Both the position numbers and the translations under genes were made by a program. From the NCBI RefSeq assembly GCF_900105395.1, contig NZ_LT629775.1, positions 8,955,501 to 9,019,500 of the forward strand: a DNA stretch of 64,000 bases, given 5' to 3'. This DNA comes from Streptomyces sp. TLI_053. GTDB taxonomy: Bacteria > Actinomycetota > Actinomycetes > Streptomycetales > Streptomycetaceae. Under the pieces are notes generated by a model. It was not told the DNA's origin. It worked only from the letters and a program-made list of their open reading frames with translations, and ran no database searches. Shown piece by piece: positions 37,001-52,245 of this stretch (the stretch's first letter is position 1; the number at the start of each line of letters is the position of its first letter).

Positions 37001-38842
37001 GGCGCGCCCGGTCCCCTCCTCGGCGGGCTGCTGCCGTTCCACCGCAGCCGCGGCCGCGGGCGCGTCGGCGGCCGCAGGCACCGGGGCTGCCGCCGCATCG
37101 GGCGCCTCCGGCGCGTACCGGCGCCGCTGCCACGGGTAGTTCGGCAGATCCAGCACGGCCCTGGGCAGGCCGGCGAACCCGCCGTCGGCCTGGTCCCGGT
37201 CGTGCTGCGCACGCTCGGCGAGCACCACTCCGGACGGCGCGCCGCCCTCGGCCAGCCCGCGCAGCGCCCGCAGCGCGGCGGCCCGGTCGGCGGCGGCGAT
37301 CCGCGCCCGCCAGCGGTGCCGGGCCCGCCCGGCACCGGCCGTGTAGGCGAACGCCGGGTAGGACCCGTCCGGCAGCCCGGCGAGCCGCCCGTGCAGGGCT
37401 TCGGCCAGCGCCCGCACCGCCTCCGGCGTCCGGGCGGACAGCTCGAAGCCCGCCACCGGAACGGTCCCGGCGCGGTCCGCGGCCTCCTCGGCCGCACCGA
37501 GGATCACCTGGGCGTTGGTGCCGCCCATGCCGAAGGCGCTCACCGCCGCGTGCCGCCCGCCGCGCTCCGGCCAGGGCCGCAGCGTCGTCGGCAGGGTGAT
37601 GGCGGTGCCGTCCAGGTCGATCAGCGGATTGAGGGCGGTGAAGTTCACCAGCGGCGGCACCTCGCGCCGCCGCAGGCACAGCACCGCCTTCACCAGGGCG
37701 ATCACCCCGGCCGCCGACTCCGGGTGGCCCAGATTGGCCTTGACCGAGCCGACGCTCAGCTCGGCCCCGCCGTTGCGACGGCCCAGCGCGGCGGCGATCG
37801 CCTCCATCTCGATGGTGTCCCCGAGCGAGGTGCCGGTGCCGTGCGCCTCCACCAGCCCGATGTCGGCGGCGGCGAGCCCGGCGTCCGCGAGCGCCGCCTC
37901 GGTCAGCGCGACCTCCGACAGCACATTGGGCGCGGTGAAGCCGGTCGAGCGGCCGGTCTGGTTGACCGCCGAGCCGTGCACCACCGCGTGCACCCGGTCG
38001 CCGTCGCGCCGCGCGTCCTCCAGCCGCTTCAGCACCAGGACGCCGCAGCCCTCGCCCCGGGCGAAGCCGTTCGCCCGGGCGTCGAAGGGCCGGCACCGCC
38101 CGTCCGGCGACAGGGTGCCCGCCAGCTGGTGCAGCCGGGTCGCACGCGGCGAGAGCACCAGGTTCACCCCGCCCGCCAGCGCCACGTCGCACTCCCGGCG
38201 GGCCAGCGCCTGGCGGGCGAGGTGCACCGACACCAGCGAGGAGGAGCAGGCGGTGTCCACCGTGATGGCGGGACCGGCCAGCCCCAGCGCGTACGCCACC
38301 CGGCCCACCGTGAAGCAGTGGCCGTTGCCGCCGGCCCAGTGGGTGTCCAACTCGCCGCTGTGCCAGTCCCAGTACTCCTGGCCGGTGATGCCGACGAACA
38401 GCCCGGTGCGGGCCGCGTCCAGCCGGTCCGGCGGCAGCGCCGCGTTCTCCAGCGCCTCCCAGGCGACCTCCAGCAGCAGCCGCTGCTGCGGGTCGACGCC
38501 CCGGGCCTCGGCCGCGCCCATGCCGAAGAACTCCGCGTCGAAGTCCATCACCTCGTCCAGGAACCCGCCGCTGTGCGGCAGTTGCTCCCACTCGGCGGCG
38601 AACGGCCCGCGCCGCCCGGCGGGCAGCGGACCCACCAGCTCGCGGCCCTCGGCCAGCGCGGCCCAGTAGCCGTCCAGGTCGGCGATGCCGCCCGGCAGCC
38701 GCAGGCCGATGCCGACCACGGCCAGCGGACCGGTGCCACTGGCGGCGTCCAGCTGCGCCCGCAGCTTGCGGACGGTGTCGAGTGCCCGGGTGAGCGGGGT
38801 GGGCGCGGGCGCGGCGGGGCCGCTCTGCTGCTGCTCCGTCAT
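33998..38842 (-). CDS. AT-less PKS module KS-ER-degenerate KR-ACP
   Basis: This unusual type I PKS has 1614 aa. An N-terminal helix (about 17-35) is followed by an apparently competent KS (about 38-450, Cys199 in TACSSS, His334 in AHGTGTSLGD, His373 in NLGHPE). The acyltransferase is missing: the usual SART linker start (about 469) runs within about 100 residues into the post-AT linker LPNYPWQRRRY, with no GHSxG serine. Residues about 620-870 are the structural half of a KR, about 875-1190 an ER (HSASGGVGLAA), and about 1205-1390 a KR whose cofactor loop reads TGGTTPVALA and whose Ser/Tyr site is lost. The ACP is about 1435-1520 (Ser1481 in LGFDSM). A His-rich tail (1541-1562) precedes a C-terminal docking helix (DGLSERELEALLLAK). 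It begins 4 nt after the previous stop. How it obtains an extender unit, and what the ER reduces without KR and DH in cis, is unclear. Confidence 0.88.
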
Positions 38843-38846
38843 GCGC

Positions 38847-45299
<6,453 letters not shown>

Positions 45300-45424
45300 G
45301 TCCTCTTCCTCGGGCATCCGTGGTGAGCCGGTCCGGGCAGGGGCCGGCGCCCGGCCCGGGGCGCGCGGGGGCGCGTCGGGGCGGGTGGCCGGCCGGGCAC
45401 GGGCCGGGGTCGGGGCGGACGGGT

Positions 45425-45525
45425 GCCGCGCGGGAGGGTGTCGCGCGGCGGTGTCGGGTCGGGACGGCCGGGCACGGCCGGCGGAACCGGGGGCCGGGAC
45501 GGCCGCGCGGGAGGGTGTCGCGCGG
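45425..45525. repeat. 24-bp direct repeat upstream of the PKS operon
   Basis: The 24 bases at 45425-45448 (core cgggagggtgtcgcgcgg) recur exactly at 45502-45525, 77 bp apart. They sit 125-225 bp upstream of the first PKS gene. Spacing and identity are compatible with paired regulator-binding sites, or simply with a local duplication. Confidence 0.7.
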
Positions 45526-45726
45526 GCCCGGTCGGGCGTCGGGGCGTCGGGGCGGCGGAGGGGTCGGGGGCAGCGGGTGACGGCGGGCAGCGGGTGACGG
45601 GGGGCGTGGGTGAGGCGTGGGTGACGGGGGCCGCGCGGGGCGGACGGGCCCCGCGCGGCAGTCGATCACCAGTGCGCATCGTGGTCCCGGCCGGTCACCG
45701 CCGACAAGGCTTTGACCTGCTTCTAC

Positions 45727-45738
45727 TGACACTTGTCA
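45727..45738. promoter_or_regulatory. Palindrome TGACACTTGTCA in the divergent control region
   Basis: A perfect inverted repeat (TGACA, 2-bp spacer, TGTCA) lies in the comparatively AT-rich part of the intergenic region. It is 428 bp from the PKS operon start and 217 bp from the response-regulator start. It is a candidate binding site for either LuxR-type regulator. Confidence 0.35.
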
Positions 45739-45954
45739 CGTCCCTGCCCGCGGGCGTCGGGTCGGCCGCCGGAGCCGGGATAAGTTGAGGGGTCACCGAA
45801 TGACACGCGTAGACCCACCGGTCCTGCTGAGGACATGTCCGCACCCGGACGCCCGGGTGCCGTCGACGGGAGCGGGCCGTCCGCCACACACTGGGGCGCG
45901 GCCGCAATGATCACCATGAGTTCCGTTCACGGGATCCTCGGGGGAGACCTAGTG

Positions 45955-46578
45955 ATGACCATTCGTGTGTTGGTAGCCGACGAGCAGCTGCTGCCCCTGG
46001 ACGCGATCGCCGAGGTGCTCGCGTCCGTGAAGGACTTCGAGGTCGTGGGGGCGGTGAACCGCAGTTCGATGGTCGTCCCGGTCGCGGTCCGCCGCCGGCC
46101 GGACGTGGCCGTACTGGGCATGGGCACCGCGCAGGGCGGCTTCCGCCTGGTGCGGGAGCTCGGGAAACGCTTACCCGACTGCCGGGTCGTCCTGATGGCG
46201 GCCCGGCCCACCCGGACCCTGGTGGACCGGGCGGTGTCGGCGGGGGCGCTCGGCGTCGTCACCAAGCAGACCAAGATCCCCCGCCTGGTCGACGCGATCC
46301 GGGACGCCGCCGCGGGCGGCCGCCCGGCCCCGGGCGACGCCGAACCGGTGCCCGACGGTCCGGCCGCCCGGACCGCCGGCGCGGAGCAGGTACTGAGCGC
46401 GCGGGAACGCGAGATCCTCCGGCTCACCGCGACCGGCGCCTCGGTGAAGGAGGTGGCCCGCGAGCTCTACCTGGCCGCCGGGACGGTCCGCAACCTCACC
46501 TCGGGCGCGATGCGCAAGCTCGACGGGCGCAACCGCTTCGACGCCGCCCGGATCGCCGCCGAACGGGGGCTGCTGTGA
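45955..46578 (+). CDS. NarL/LuxR-family orphan response regulator, atypical receiver, TTA codon
   Basis: This two-domain DNA-binding regulator has 207 aa. The receiver (about 1-120) keeps the acidic pair (VADEQ) and a conserved Lys (VTKQTK). The phosphoacceptor position reads PDVAVLGMG, where an Asp is expected before the Met, so it is probably not phosphorylated. The C-terminal LuxR helix-turn-helix (about 145-207) is typical: LSAREREILRLTATGASVKE and GTVRNLTSGAMRKL. The ATG at 45955 is preceded by GGGGAG with 8-nt spacing; a GTG one codon upstream and further ATGs are possible. Leu73 is encoded by TTA (46171-46173), so expression should depend on the bldA tRNA. It is divergent from the PKS operon, its most likely target. 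Confidence 0.87.
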   Translation: MTIRVLVADEQLLPLDAIAEVLASVKDFEVVGAVNRSSMVVPVAVRRRPDVAVLGMGTAQGGFRLVRELGKRLPDCRVVLMAARPTRTLVDRAVSAGALGVVTKQTKIPRLVDAIRDAAAGGRPAPGDAEPVPDGPAARTAGAEQVLSAREREILRLTATGASVKEVARELYLAAGTVRNLTSGAMRKLDGRNRFDAARIAAERGLL

Positions 46579-46621
46579 AGGGACTTGCCGCCCCCGGCGG
46601 GCGTCCGGGCCGGCGCCGGGC

Positions 46622-47665
46622 TCAGCCCTTCGCCTCCGGGCCCTCCCTGCTCTCCCTACTCTCCCTGCTCTCCCGACCCTCGCGGCTTTCGTGTTCCAGC
46701 AGCCCGAGCCGGGTGGCCCGCACCATTGCGGTGAGCCGGTTGTCGGTCTCCAGCACCCGCAGGATCTCGGCGACGAACCGCCGCACCGTCCGGTCCGAGT
46801 AGCCGAGATGACGGGCTATCGACTTGTCGGTGGCCCCGGCGGCCATCATCCGCAGCACCAGCCGATGGGTACCCGACAGCACCGGCGCCGAACCGCCGTC
46901 GCGCCGCCGCCGGGTGTACGGCGCGGCGGTGGACCAGCTGTGCTCGAAGACCCGGGTGAACAGCTGGGCGAGCAGTCCGCCGTCGATCACCACACTGCGG
47001 CGCGGCCCCTCGACCTGCGACCGGGTGACCACCTTCTCCCGGTCCACGATGACCAGCCGCAGCGGCAGCGACTCCGCCGTCCGGATCTCCGCGCCGGCCT
47101 CCTGGAGCGCGTTCACGTACTCGACGACGGCCGGGTTCCCCAGCGCGGAGGCCGGAGCCACCAGCCGGTAGTGGACACCCCTGCGCAGCAGCTCGACGTC
47201 CTCGCGGATGCACGGGCGCAGCGCTTCCCGCTCGGCCGTGGTGGGCAGCATCACCGCCACCTCGGACCGGCTGGACGCGTGCAACTCTCCTAATCGACGA
47301 TCCAGTTGGTCCCGTGACTCGACCACCTCGACCGCCGGACCCTCCCCCGCGGGGGCCGGAGTGGCGAGGAAGCCGTCGGTGAGGTCGGAGATCAGGTCCT
47401 GGGCGCGGGCGACTTCGGCCAACCGCTCCTGCTGATCGGCGACCAAGCGTCTCAGCACACTCTGCGGCGTGGCCGGCGGCGCCCCCCGGCCCCGGTCGAG
47501 CAGCCCGTGGCCGGCCAGCCAGCCGACCGCCTCCCGGACCTCGCCGGTCCCGGCACCGAGGTCCCGGGCGAGATCCTCCGGGCATATGCCGCTTTCCCTG
47601 GTGCGAAGAAGTGAGAGGTAGACACGGTACGCAAAGCGCGCGTCAATCCCGGTCGCCGCCGTCAT
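46622..47665 (-). CDS. LuxR-type regulator with N-terminal winged helix and PLD-like middle domain, TTA codon
   Basis: This predicted transcriptional regulator has 347 aa. The N-terminus (about 10-70) looks like a TrmB/winged-helix domain (LRTRESGICPEDLARDLG, GHGLLDRG). A helical stretch (about 75-105) and a sensor-like domain similar to phospholipase-D-fold regulators follow (about 115-250, SEVAVMLPTTAERE, RGVHYRLVAP). The C-terminus (about 265-325) is a LuxR helix-turn-helix (LRMMAAGATDKSIARHLG, YSDRTVRRFVAEIL). The tail is a four-fold ESRE/G repeat. One Leu codon is TTA (47291-47293 on the complementary strand), again predicting bldA dependence. Its 3' end faces the response regulator, 43 bp apart. 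Proteins of this layout often sit in antibiotic clusters as pathway regulators; the target is unknown. Confidence 0.82.
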   Translation of the reverse strand: MTAATGIDARFAYRVYLSLLRTRESGICPEDLARDLGAGTGEVREAVGWLAGHGLLDRGRGAPPATPQSVLRRLVADQQERLAEVARAQDLISDLTDGFLATPAPAGEGPAVEVVESRDQLDRRLGELHASSRSEVAVMLPTTAEREALRPCIREDVELLRRGVHYRLVAPASALGNPAVVEYVNALQEAGAEIRTAESLPLRLVIVDREKVVTRSQVEGPRRSVVIDGGLLAQLFTRVFEHSWSTAAPYTRRRRDGGSAPVLSGTHRLVLRMMAAGATDKSIARHLGYSDRTVRRFVAEILRVLETDNRLTAMVRATRLGLLEHESREGRESRESRESREGPEAKG

Positions 47666-48145
47666 CGCCGTGAACTCCAGCCGTAGATACGGATCGTGAG
47701 CAGCAAGGAAGTCACGAGCCCCCGGGGGGCCCGGCTGGCGACACTACTTGAAGAAGTACGGCGGTCTGTAGAGGGCCAGGAAGACCTGAGGCGAACAACG
47801 CGTCACCCCTCGAGTCCGGTCCGTCACCCCACTGTGCCGACTGACCGCACTCGGAGCCGCATCATTCATCCGGGAAAAGGCATCACATGAGCACAAATCA
47901 TGCCAGTGAAGAGAAGCGGAGATGAGGCGTCCTGTTTGAGGTCAAGGGCCGCCCGCGGCACCGACAGTCCCGCGAGTGCGGCGGGCGATGGCGTCGACCA
48001 GGTGCACGGTCACGGCGAAGCTCGTGCAGGATCCCGTCGGCCAGGACCTCGACCTCGCCGGTGGCCTGCTGTCACGGCGAGCCGCTGCTCCGTCCGGGGG
48101 TTCGGGACGTCGGATCGGGGCGGCCGGGGCCCCGGCTTCCCTAGC
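47666..48145. other. Non-coding stretch between divergent LuxR regulator and O-methyltransferase genes
   Basis: No protein of normal size is supported. One 12-codon frame (ATG 47887 to TGA 47925, MSTNHASEEKRR) has a good ribosome site, AAAAGG with 6-nt spacing, and might be a leader peptide or a gene remnant. The rest, lower in GC than the flanks, presumably holds the promoters of the two divergent genes. Confidence 0.5.
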
Positions 48146-49168
48146 ATGGCGTCCATGACCACCCAGGCTCCTGCCGTCGCCACCCTCCGCCTGCTCGGCG
48201 GGTTCCAGGTTTCGCAGGCTCTCTACGTCGCCGCCCGCGCCGGTGTCGCCGACCGACTTCTCGACGGGCCGGTCGAGTTGGGAGTCCTGGCGGACTCCGT
48301 CGGGCTCCGCCCGGATCCGCTCCGCCGGATCCTGCGGGTGCTCGGCTCGGAGGACGTCTTCGCCTTCGACCAGCAGCAGGACGTGGTCGCACTCGGCCCG
48401 CTCGGTCACACCCTCGTCACCGGCGGGGCGGACTCGGTGCGCAGCATCGCCCTCGCCTGGATGGAGACCCACTACGCGCCGTTCGCGGAACTCTGGGGAA
48501 CGGCGACGACGGGAGTACCGGCTGCGGAACTGGCCTTCGGTCGGCCCTTCTTCGACTGGCTCGGCCAGGACTCCGCGCGTACCGCCACGTTCACCGCCGC
48601 GATGGCGGACTTCACCCTGGCGGTCCGGCAGCATGCCTTCTCCAGGGTCGAGTTGGACGGGGTGGGCACGGTGGTGGACGTCGGCGGTGCCGACGGTACG
48701 GTGCTGGCCGGTCTGGCCGAGCGGTACCCGGCCGTGCGCGGGGTCGTCTTCGACCTGCCGCATGTGGTGCGTGGCGCCGAGGCGGTCGTGCGGGCACGGG
48801 GGGTCGGGGACCGGATCTCGGTGGTCGGCGGGGACTTCTTCGTCGAGGTGCCGTCCGGTGACTGCTACCTGGCCTGCTTCGTGCTGCACGACTGGTCGGA
48901 CGAGCAGGCCGCGCGGATCCTCGCCCGGATCCGTGAGGCCGCGGCCGTCGCGGACGCGCGCCTGGTCCTGGTCGAGACGGTGCTCGACGTCGGCCCCGCT
49001 CCACAGGTGGCGCAGCTGCTCGACCTGACGATGCTCGGCCTGGTTGCCGGCCGGGAACGCACGACCGGGGACTGGCGCCGTCTGCTGGCAGGATCCGGGT
49101 TCCGGCTGGAACGGGTACGGGCCACGGAGGGTCCGATGTGCGTGATCGAGGCACGTCGACTGCCCTGA
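48146..49168 (+). CDS. SAM-dependent O-methyltransferase (plant-OMT / acetylserotonin-OMT type)
   Basis: This predicted small-molecule O-methyltransferase has 340 aa. The N-terminal dimerisation winged helix (about 10-95) begins ATLRLLGGFQVSQALYVAAR. The Rossmann domain carries the SAM loop VVDVGGADGT (about 175) and the catalytic-base motif CFVLHDWSDE (His about 253). Similar enzymes methylate hydroxyls in actinomycete polyketides and aromatics. Neither the ATG at 48146 nor that at 48155 has a clear ribosome site, so the message could be leaderless. The gene stands alone between the regulators and the AHBA cassette. Its acceptor could be an AHBA-derived phenol, a polyketide hydroxyl or something unrelated. 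Confidence 0.8.
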   Translation: MASMTTQAPAVATLRLLGGFQVSQALYVAARAGVADRLLDGPVELGVLADSVGLRPDPLRRILRVLGSEDVFAFDQQQDVVALGPLGHTLVTGGADSVRSIALAWMETHYAPFAELWGTATTGVPAAELAFGRPFFDWLGQDSARTATFTAAMADFTLAVRQHAFSRVELDGVGTVVDVGGADGTVLAGLAERYPAVRGVVFDLPHVVRGAEAVVRARGVGDRISVVGGDFFVEVPSGDCYLACFVLHDWSDEQAARILARIREAAAVADARLVLVETVLDVGPAPQVAQLLDLTMLGLVAGRERTTGDWRRLLAGSGFRLERVRATEGPMCVIEARRLP

Positions 49169-49444
49169 GGCCTGCCCTCGTCATCGAGGGAAACCCCGTG
49201 GCGGGCCGGGCGGTCCACCCTGCACTGTGTGCCCCTCCGGGGACTCTCGGGATCGGCACGGTACGCCCTCCGCAAACTGTCCCGGAACGCGATTCGCACA
49301 CGCCGCAGGCGCGTTCGCGGCAGGATCCCGGTCAAGTCAGTGGTGCACTGTCAGGTGGTGCTCGGAGACGAGCCCGGCGTGCTCGGAGCCGCGTCGACGG
49401 TGCGGATCGGTGGCCTGGTTCTGCCGGGCCTCGGGCACGGAGTG

Positions 49445-50134
49445 TCAGAAGTTCCGGGCCAGCGCGGTGCAGGCGGCGGTCGTGATCAGCCAGAGGAGGA
49501 CGGGGACGGTCACGAGGACGGCGGAAGGCATCGGCAGGGACACGAAGCAGAGGGAGCCGATGAACGCGAGGACGAGGGTGATGACGGCGACGGTGCCGAA
49601 CCGGGCGGCGCGCGGGCCCGGGCGTGACCAGGCCAGGCCGTGGGTGGTGACCGCCGAGCCCAGGCCGATCAGGAGGGGGACTCCGAACGAGACGAGGTAG
49701 GACACGTCCTGGTTGTCGGTGCGGTGACCCTGGTGGGTGAGCGCGGCCACCCGCCCCCGGTAGACGGTGAGGTCGACCTCCGCGCCGACCCTTACCCGGT
49801 CGTAGAATGCCTCGGGAACCTCGTAGCCCCGTTCGGGGGCCGCCGCGCGTGCCACGGTCACCGTGTGGCCGGCCGACGGGTTCGCCGCGCCGGGGCCGGC
49901 GCCGGGGTGGACGTTCTTTGCCGTCACCCTGCCCGTCTCGTGCCGTACGCAGCTCGCACCGGGGCGCTGCTCCGCCGCACTGCACGCCGGGGCGTTGCGG
50001 TAGGCGTACACGCGGATGTCGGCCCGGGCGAACCAGACGAAGCCTGCAACGGTGGCGGCCAGTCCCGCCAGGACGAGCAGAGCCTGCACCAGTGAGCGGT
50101 CCGGACCCCTTGTCCTCCTGGTTCGAGCGTTCAT
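49445..50134 (-). CDS. Small membrane protein of unknown function (DUF3592-like)
   Basis: This 229-aa protein has one N-terminal transmembrane helix (ALLVLAGLAATVAGFVWFA), a central extracytoplasmic segment with two Cys residues (ACSAAEQ, ASCVRHE), and two or three C-terminal helices (about 155-225). The arrangement recalls DUF3592 proteins of actinomycetes, which have no established role. The ATG at 50134 follows GGGAGG. It ends convergently with the O-methyltransferase (276 bp apart) and starts 161 bp past the shikimate-dehydrogenase-like gene. Membership in either pathway is doubtful. Confidence 0.7.
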   Translation of the reverse strand: MNARTRRTRGPDRSLVQALLVLAGLAATVAGFVWFARADIRVYAYRNAPACSAAEQRPGASCVRHETGRVTAKNVHPGAGPGAANPSAGHTVTVARAAAPERGYEVPEAFYDRVRVGAEVDLTVYRGRVAALTHQGHRTDNQDVSYLVSFGVPLLIGLGSAVTTHGLAWSRPGPRAARFGTVAVITLVLAFIGSLCFVSLPMPSAVLVTVPVLLWLITTAACTALARNF

Positions 50135-50295
50135 GGCCGCCTCCCGGGATCGCCGTGGACGGACGCCTCCCCGACGCCCCACGAAGGATGCTGCCAGGGA
50201 TGCGGACGACAGGGCAGTGGGGAACACGTCCGGGGTGAAGTCGTGGGAGGCGCCTGCCCGTTCGGGGATCGCCGGCGGTACCGGAAGAGCGGCGG

Positions 50296-51117
50296 CTATC
50301 CCGGAAGGCGGAAGAAGGAGCGGTAGAGCGGCAGTTGCTCGGTGAGCATGTGGATGCCGGGGTGGGTGGTGAGGCCGAGGGCGGCGGCGCCGCGGAGCAA
50401 GGGGGTCTCGGCGGGCGTCATGATGATGTCGGCGACCAGTGTGCCGGGCGCGAGTGCTGCCGGGTCGAAGGGGAGCGGGTCGGCCGGGTGCAGGCCCAGT
50501 GGGGTGGCGTTGATCGCGAGGTCGATGTCGGAGGGCGGGTGCGGGGCGGCGGTCACGCGGTCGGGCCAGCGGGTGCCGAGCCGCTCCAGCAGGGCGTTGA
50601 CCCGGCCCCGGTCGGGATCGGTGACGGTGAGTGCGGCGGCTCCTTCGGTGAGCAGGGCGGCGGCGATGGCGAGCCCCGCACCTCCGGCGCCGGCCAGCGC
50701 CACCCGCAGCCCGGCCGGGGGGTGCCCCGCGGCGGCCAGGCCCCGGACGAACCCCGCGCCGTCGAAGTTGTCGCCGTACCAGCGGCCGTCCGGCTCGCGG
50801 CGCAGCGCGTTGGTGCTGCCCAGCAGGGCGGCGGCGTCGCTGAGTTCGTCGGCGTGCCCGCACATCGCCAGCTTGTGCGGGACGGTGACCAGTAGGCCGT
50901 CCAGGTTGGCGACGGCCTTCAGCCCCCGCACGACCTCGTCCAGCCGGTCCGCCGGGGCGTGGACGGGGACGAGGACGGCGTCCACGCCGTTAGCTGCGAA
51001 GAGTCGGTTGAGCAGCGCGGGTGCTTTGGCCTGGGCGATCGGGTCGCCGAGCACCGCGTACAGCCGGGTGTGCCCGGAGATCGGCACGGAGATCGGCACG
51101 GAGGGAGGAAGGGGCAC
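50296..51117 (-). CDS. rifI: Shikimate/quinate-type dehydrogenase, RifI homologue
   Basis: This 273-aa protein is of the shikimate dehydrogenase family (AroE fold). The substrate half contains LLVTVPHKLAM with the catalytic Lys, and GSTNALRRE. The cofactor half has AGAGGAGLAIAAAL, a Rossmann glycine loop. Homologues (RifI) sit in AHBA clusters, where an amino-shikimate or quinate-type dehydrogenase role has been proposed; it is not regarded as essential for AHBA itself. The GTG at 51117 begins 1 nt after the aminodehydroquinate synthase stop (TGAGGTG), with GGGAGG just upstream, so the two are translationally coupled. It is the last of four leftward AHBA genes. Confidence 0.85.
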   Translation of the reverse strand: MPLPPSVPISVPISGHTRLYAVLGDPIAQAKAPALLNRLFAANGVDAVLVPVHAPADRLDEVVRGLKAVANLDGLLVTVPHKLAMCGHADELSDAAALLGSTNALRREPDGRWYGDNFDGAGFVRGLAAAGHPPAGLRVALAGAGGAGLAIAAALLTEGAAALTVTDPDRGRVNALLERLGTRWPDRVTAAPHPPSDIDLAINATPLGLHPADPLPFDPAALAPGTLVADIIMTPAETPLLRGAAALGLTTHPGIHMLTEQLPLYRSFFRLPG

Positions 51118-51118
51118 C

Positions 51119-52198
51119 TCAGGCCTCCCGAGTGGCGCGCGGCATGGCGTCCAGGGCGCGGGCGACCAGTGACTCGGGGACGTCGCTGACGAGTTCGGCG
51201 CCGCGCGGGCCGTCCAGGACGAAGGAGAGCCCGTCGACGGCCTTCTTGTCCAGCCGCATGAGGGCGATCAGCGCCCCGGTGCCGACCTCCGGCGGCAGCG
51301 CGGTCGGCAGCCCGTAGTGGGCCACCACCTCGTGGTGCTCGGCGACCCGCCCGGGGCCGATCCGGCCGAGGGCGCCCGCCAGTCGGCCGGCGAAGACCGT
51401 GCCGATGCCGACCGCCTCGCCGTGGCGCAGCCGGAAGTCGGTGGCGCGTTCCAGCGCGTGGCCCAGGGTGTGGCCGTAGTTGAGGATGTGCCGCAGTCCG
51501 GTGTCGCGCTCGTCGGCGGCCACCACGGAGGCCTTGCGGGCGACGCTCGCGGCGATCTGCTCGGGCAGCGGCAGGTGACGGAGGTCCCCGGCGCCGATGA
51601 AGTGGCAGCGGGCGATCTCCCCGTAGCCGTTGACGCGTTCGCGCGGCGGGAGGGTGCTGAGGTAGTCGGTGTCGCAGAGCACGGCGGACGGCTGCCAGTA
51701 CGCGCCCACCAGGTTCTTGCCCTCCGGGAGGTTCACCGCCGTCTTGCCGCCGACGCTCGCGTCGACCTGGGCCAGCAGCGAGGTGGGCAGGTGCACCACG
51801 GGCACACCCCGGTGGTACAGGGCGGCGGCGAGCCCGACCGCGTCGGTGGTGGTGCCGCCGCCGCAGGAGACCACCGCGTCCGCCCGGCCCAGGCCGAACG
51901 CGGTGAAGCGCCTGCACAGTTCGGCCACCCAGGCGAGGGACTTGCCCTCCTCGCCGTCCTTCGCCTCCACCACCAGGGTGTCGAGGCCGGTGTCGGGCAG
52001 CCACTCGGCGGGCCGGGCGCTGACCACCGCGACCCGGCGGGCGCCGATCCCCGCGAGTACGCCGGCCAGCCGGTGGCGGGCGCCGGGGCCGATCAGCACC
52101 GGGTAGCCGCGGTCGCCGAGTTCCACGTCGATGCGTCGCAGCCCGCCGTCCGTGCGGACGGGGGTCGCCGTGCGGACGGCGGGTTCTGTGGTGGTCAA
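51119..52198 (-). CDS. rifG: Aminodehydroquinate synthase, RifG homologue
   Basis: This 359-aa protein is of the 3-dehydroquinate synthase family. In the aminoshikimate pathway it cyclises amino-DAHP to aminodehydroquinate using NAD and a divalent metal. Visible are the NAD loop SCGGGTTTDAVG, TSLLAQVDASVGGKTAVN, and metal-binding motifs GHTLGHALE and RLRHGEAVG. The region GYGEIARCHFIG replaces the E-x-x-K-x-G typical of primary-metabolism dehydroquinate synthases and fits the AHBA-cluster subgroup. The start is taken as the TTG at 52198, preceded by GGGAG with 5-nt spacing. It lies 47 bp after the ROK kinase and is coupled to the rifI-like gene. Confidence 0.88.
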   Translation of the reverse strand: MTTTEPAVRTATPVRTDGGLRRIDVELGDRGYPVLIGPGARHRLAGVLAGIGARRVAVVSARPAEWLPDTGLDTLVVEAKDGEEGKSLAWVAELCRRFTAFGLGRADAVVSCGGGTTTDAVGLAAALYHRGVPVVHLPTSLLAQVDASVGGKTAVNLPEGKNLVGAYWQPSAVLCDTDYLSTLPPRERVNGYGEIARCHFIGAGDLRHLPLPEQIAASVARKASVVAADERDTGLRHILNYGHTLGHALERATDFRLRHGEAVGIGTVFAGRLAGALGRIGPGRVAEHHEVVAHYGLPTALPPEVGTGALIALMRLDKKAVDGLSFVLDGPRGAELVSDVPESLVARALDAMPRATREA

Positions 52199-52245
52199 CT
52201 CGGCTCCCAGGGATGGTCGGTGTGGTGGCGCTCGGTGGAGCGGTG

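Larger units (their letters stand above)
45300..45954. other. Divergent control region between the PKS operon and the response-regulator gene
   Basis: This 655-bp stretch is the presumed promoter region of the whole leftward operon. It holds a GC-rich repetitive half (about 45340-45640, with a 24-bp direct repeat) and a less GC-rich half (about 45690-45960) with a palindrome and TTGAC- and TAAGTTG-like elements that could contain promoters. No protein-coding gene is supported. Confidence 0.6.

Noticed and set aside
47696..47890. 64-codon plus-strand frame upstream of the O-methyltransferase
   Set aside because: GTG start without ribosome site, Arg/Pro/Thr-rich sequence without family resemblance, and no coupling to a neighbour.
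49169..49444. Possible small gene between the O-methyltransferase and the membrane protein
   Set aside because: Convergent 276-bp gap; the frames crossing it are arginine-rich artefacts without start signals.
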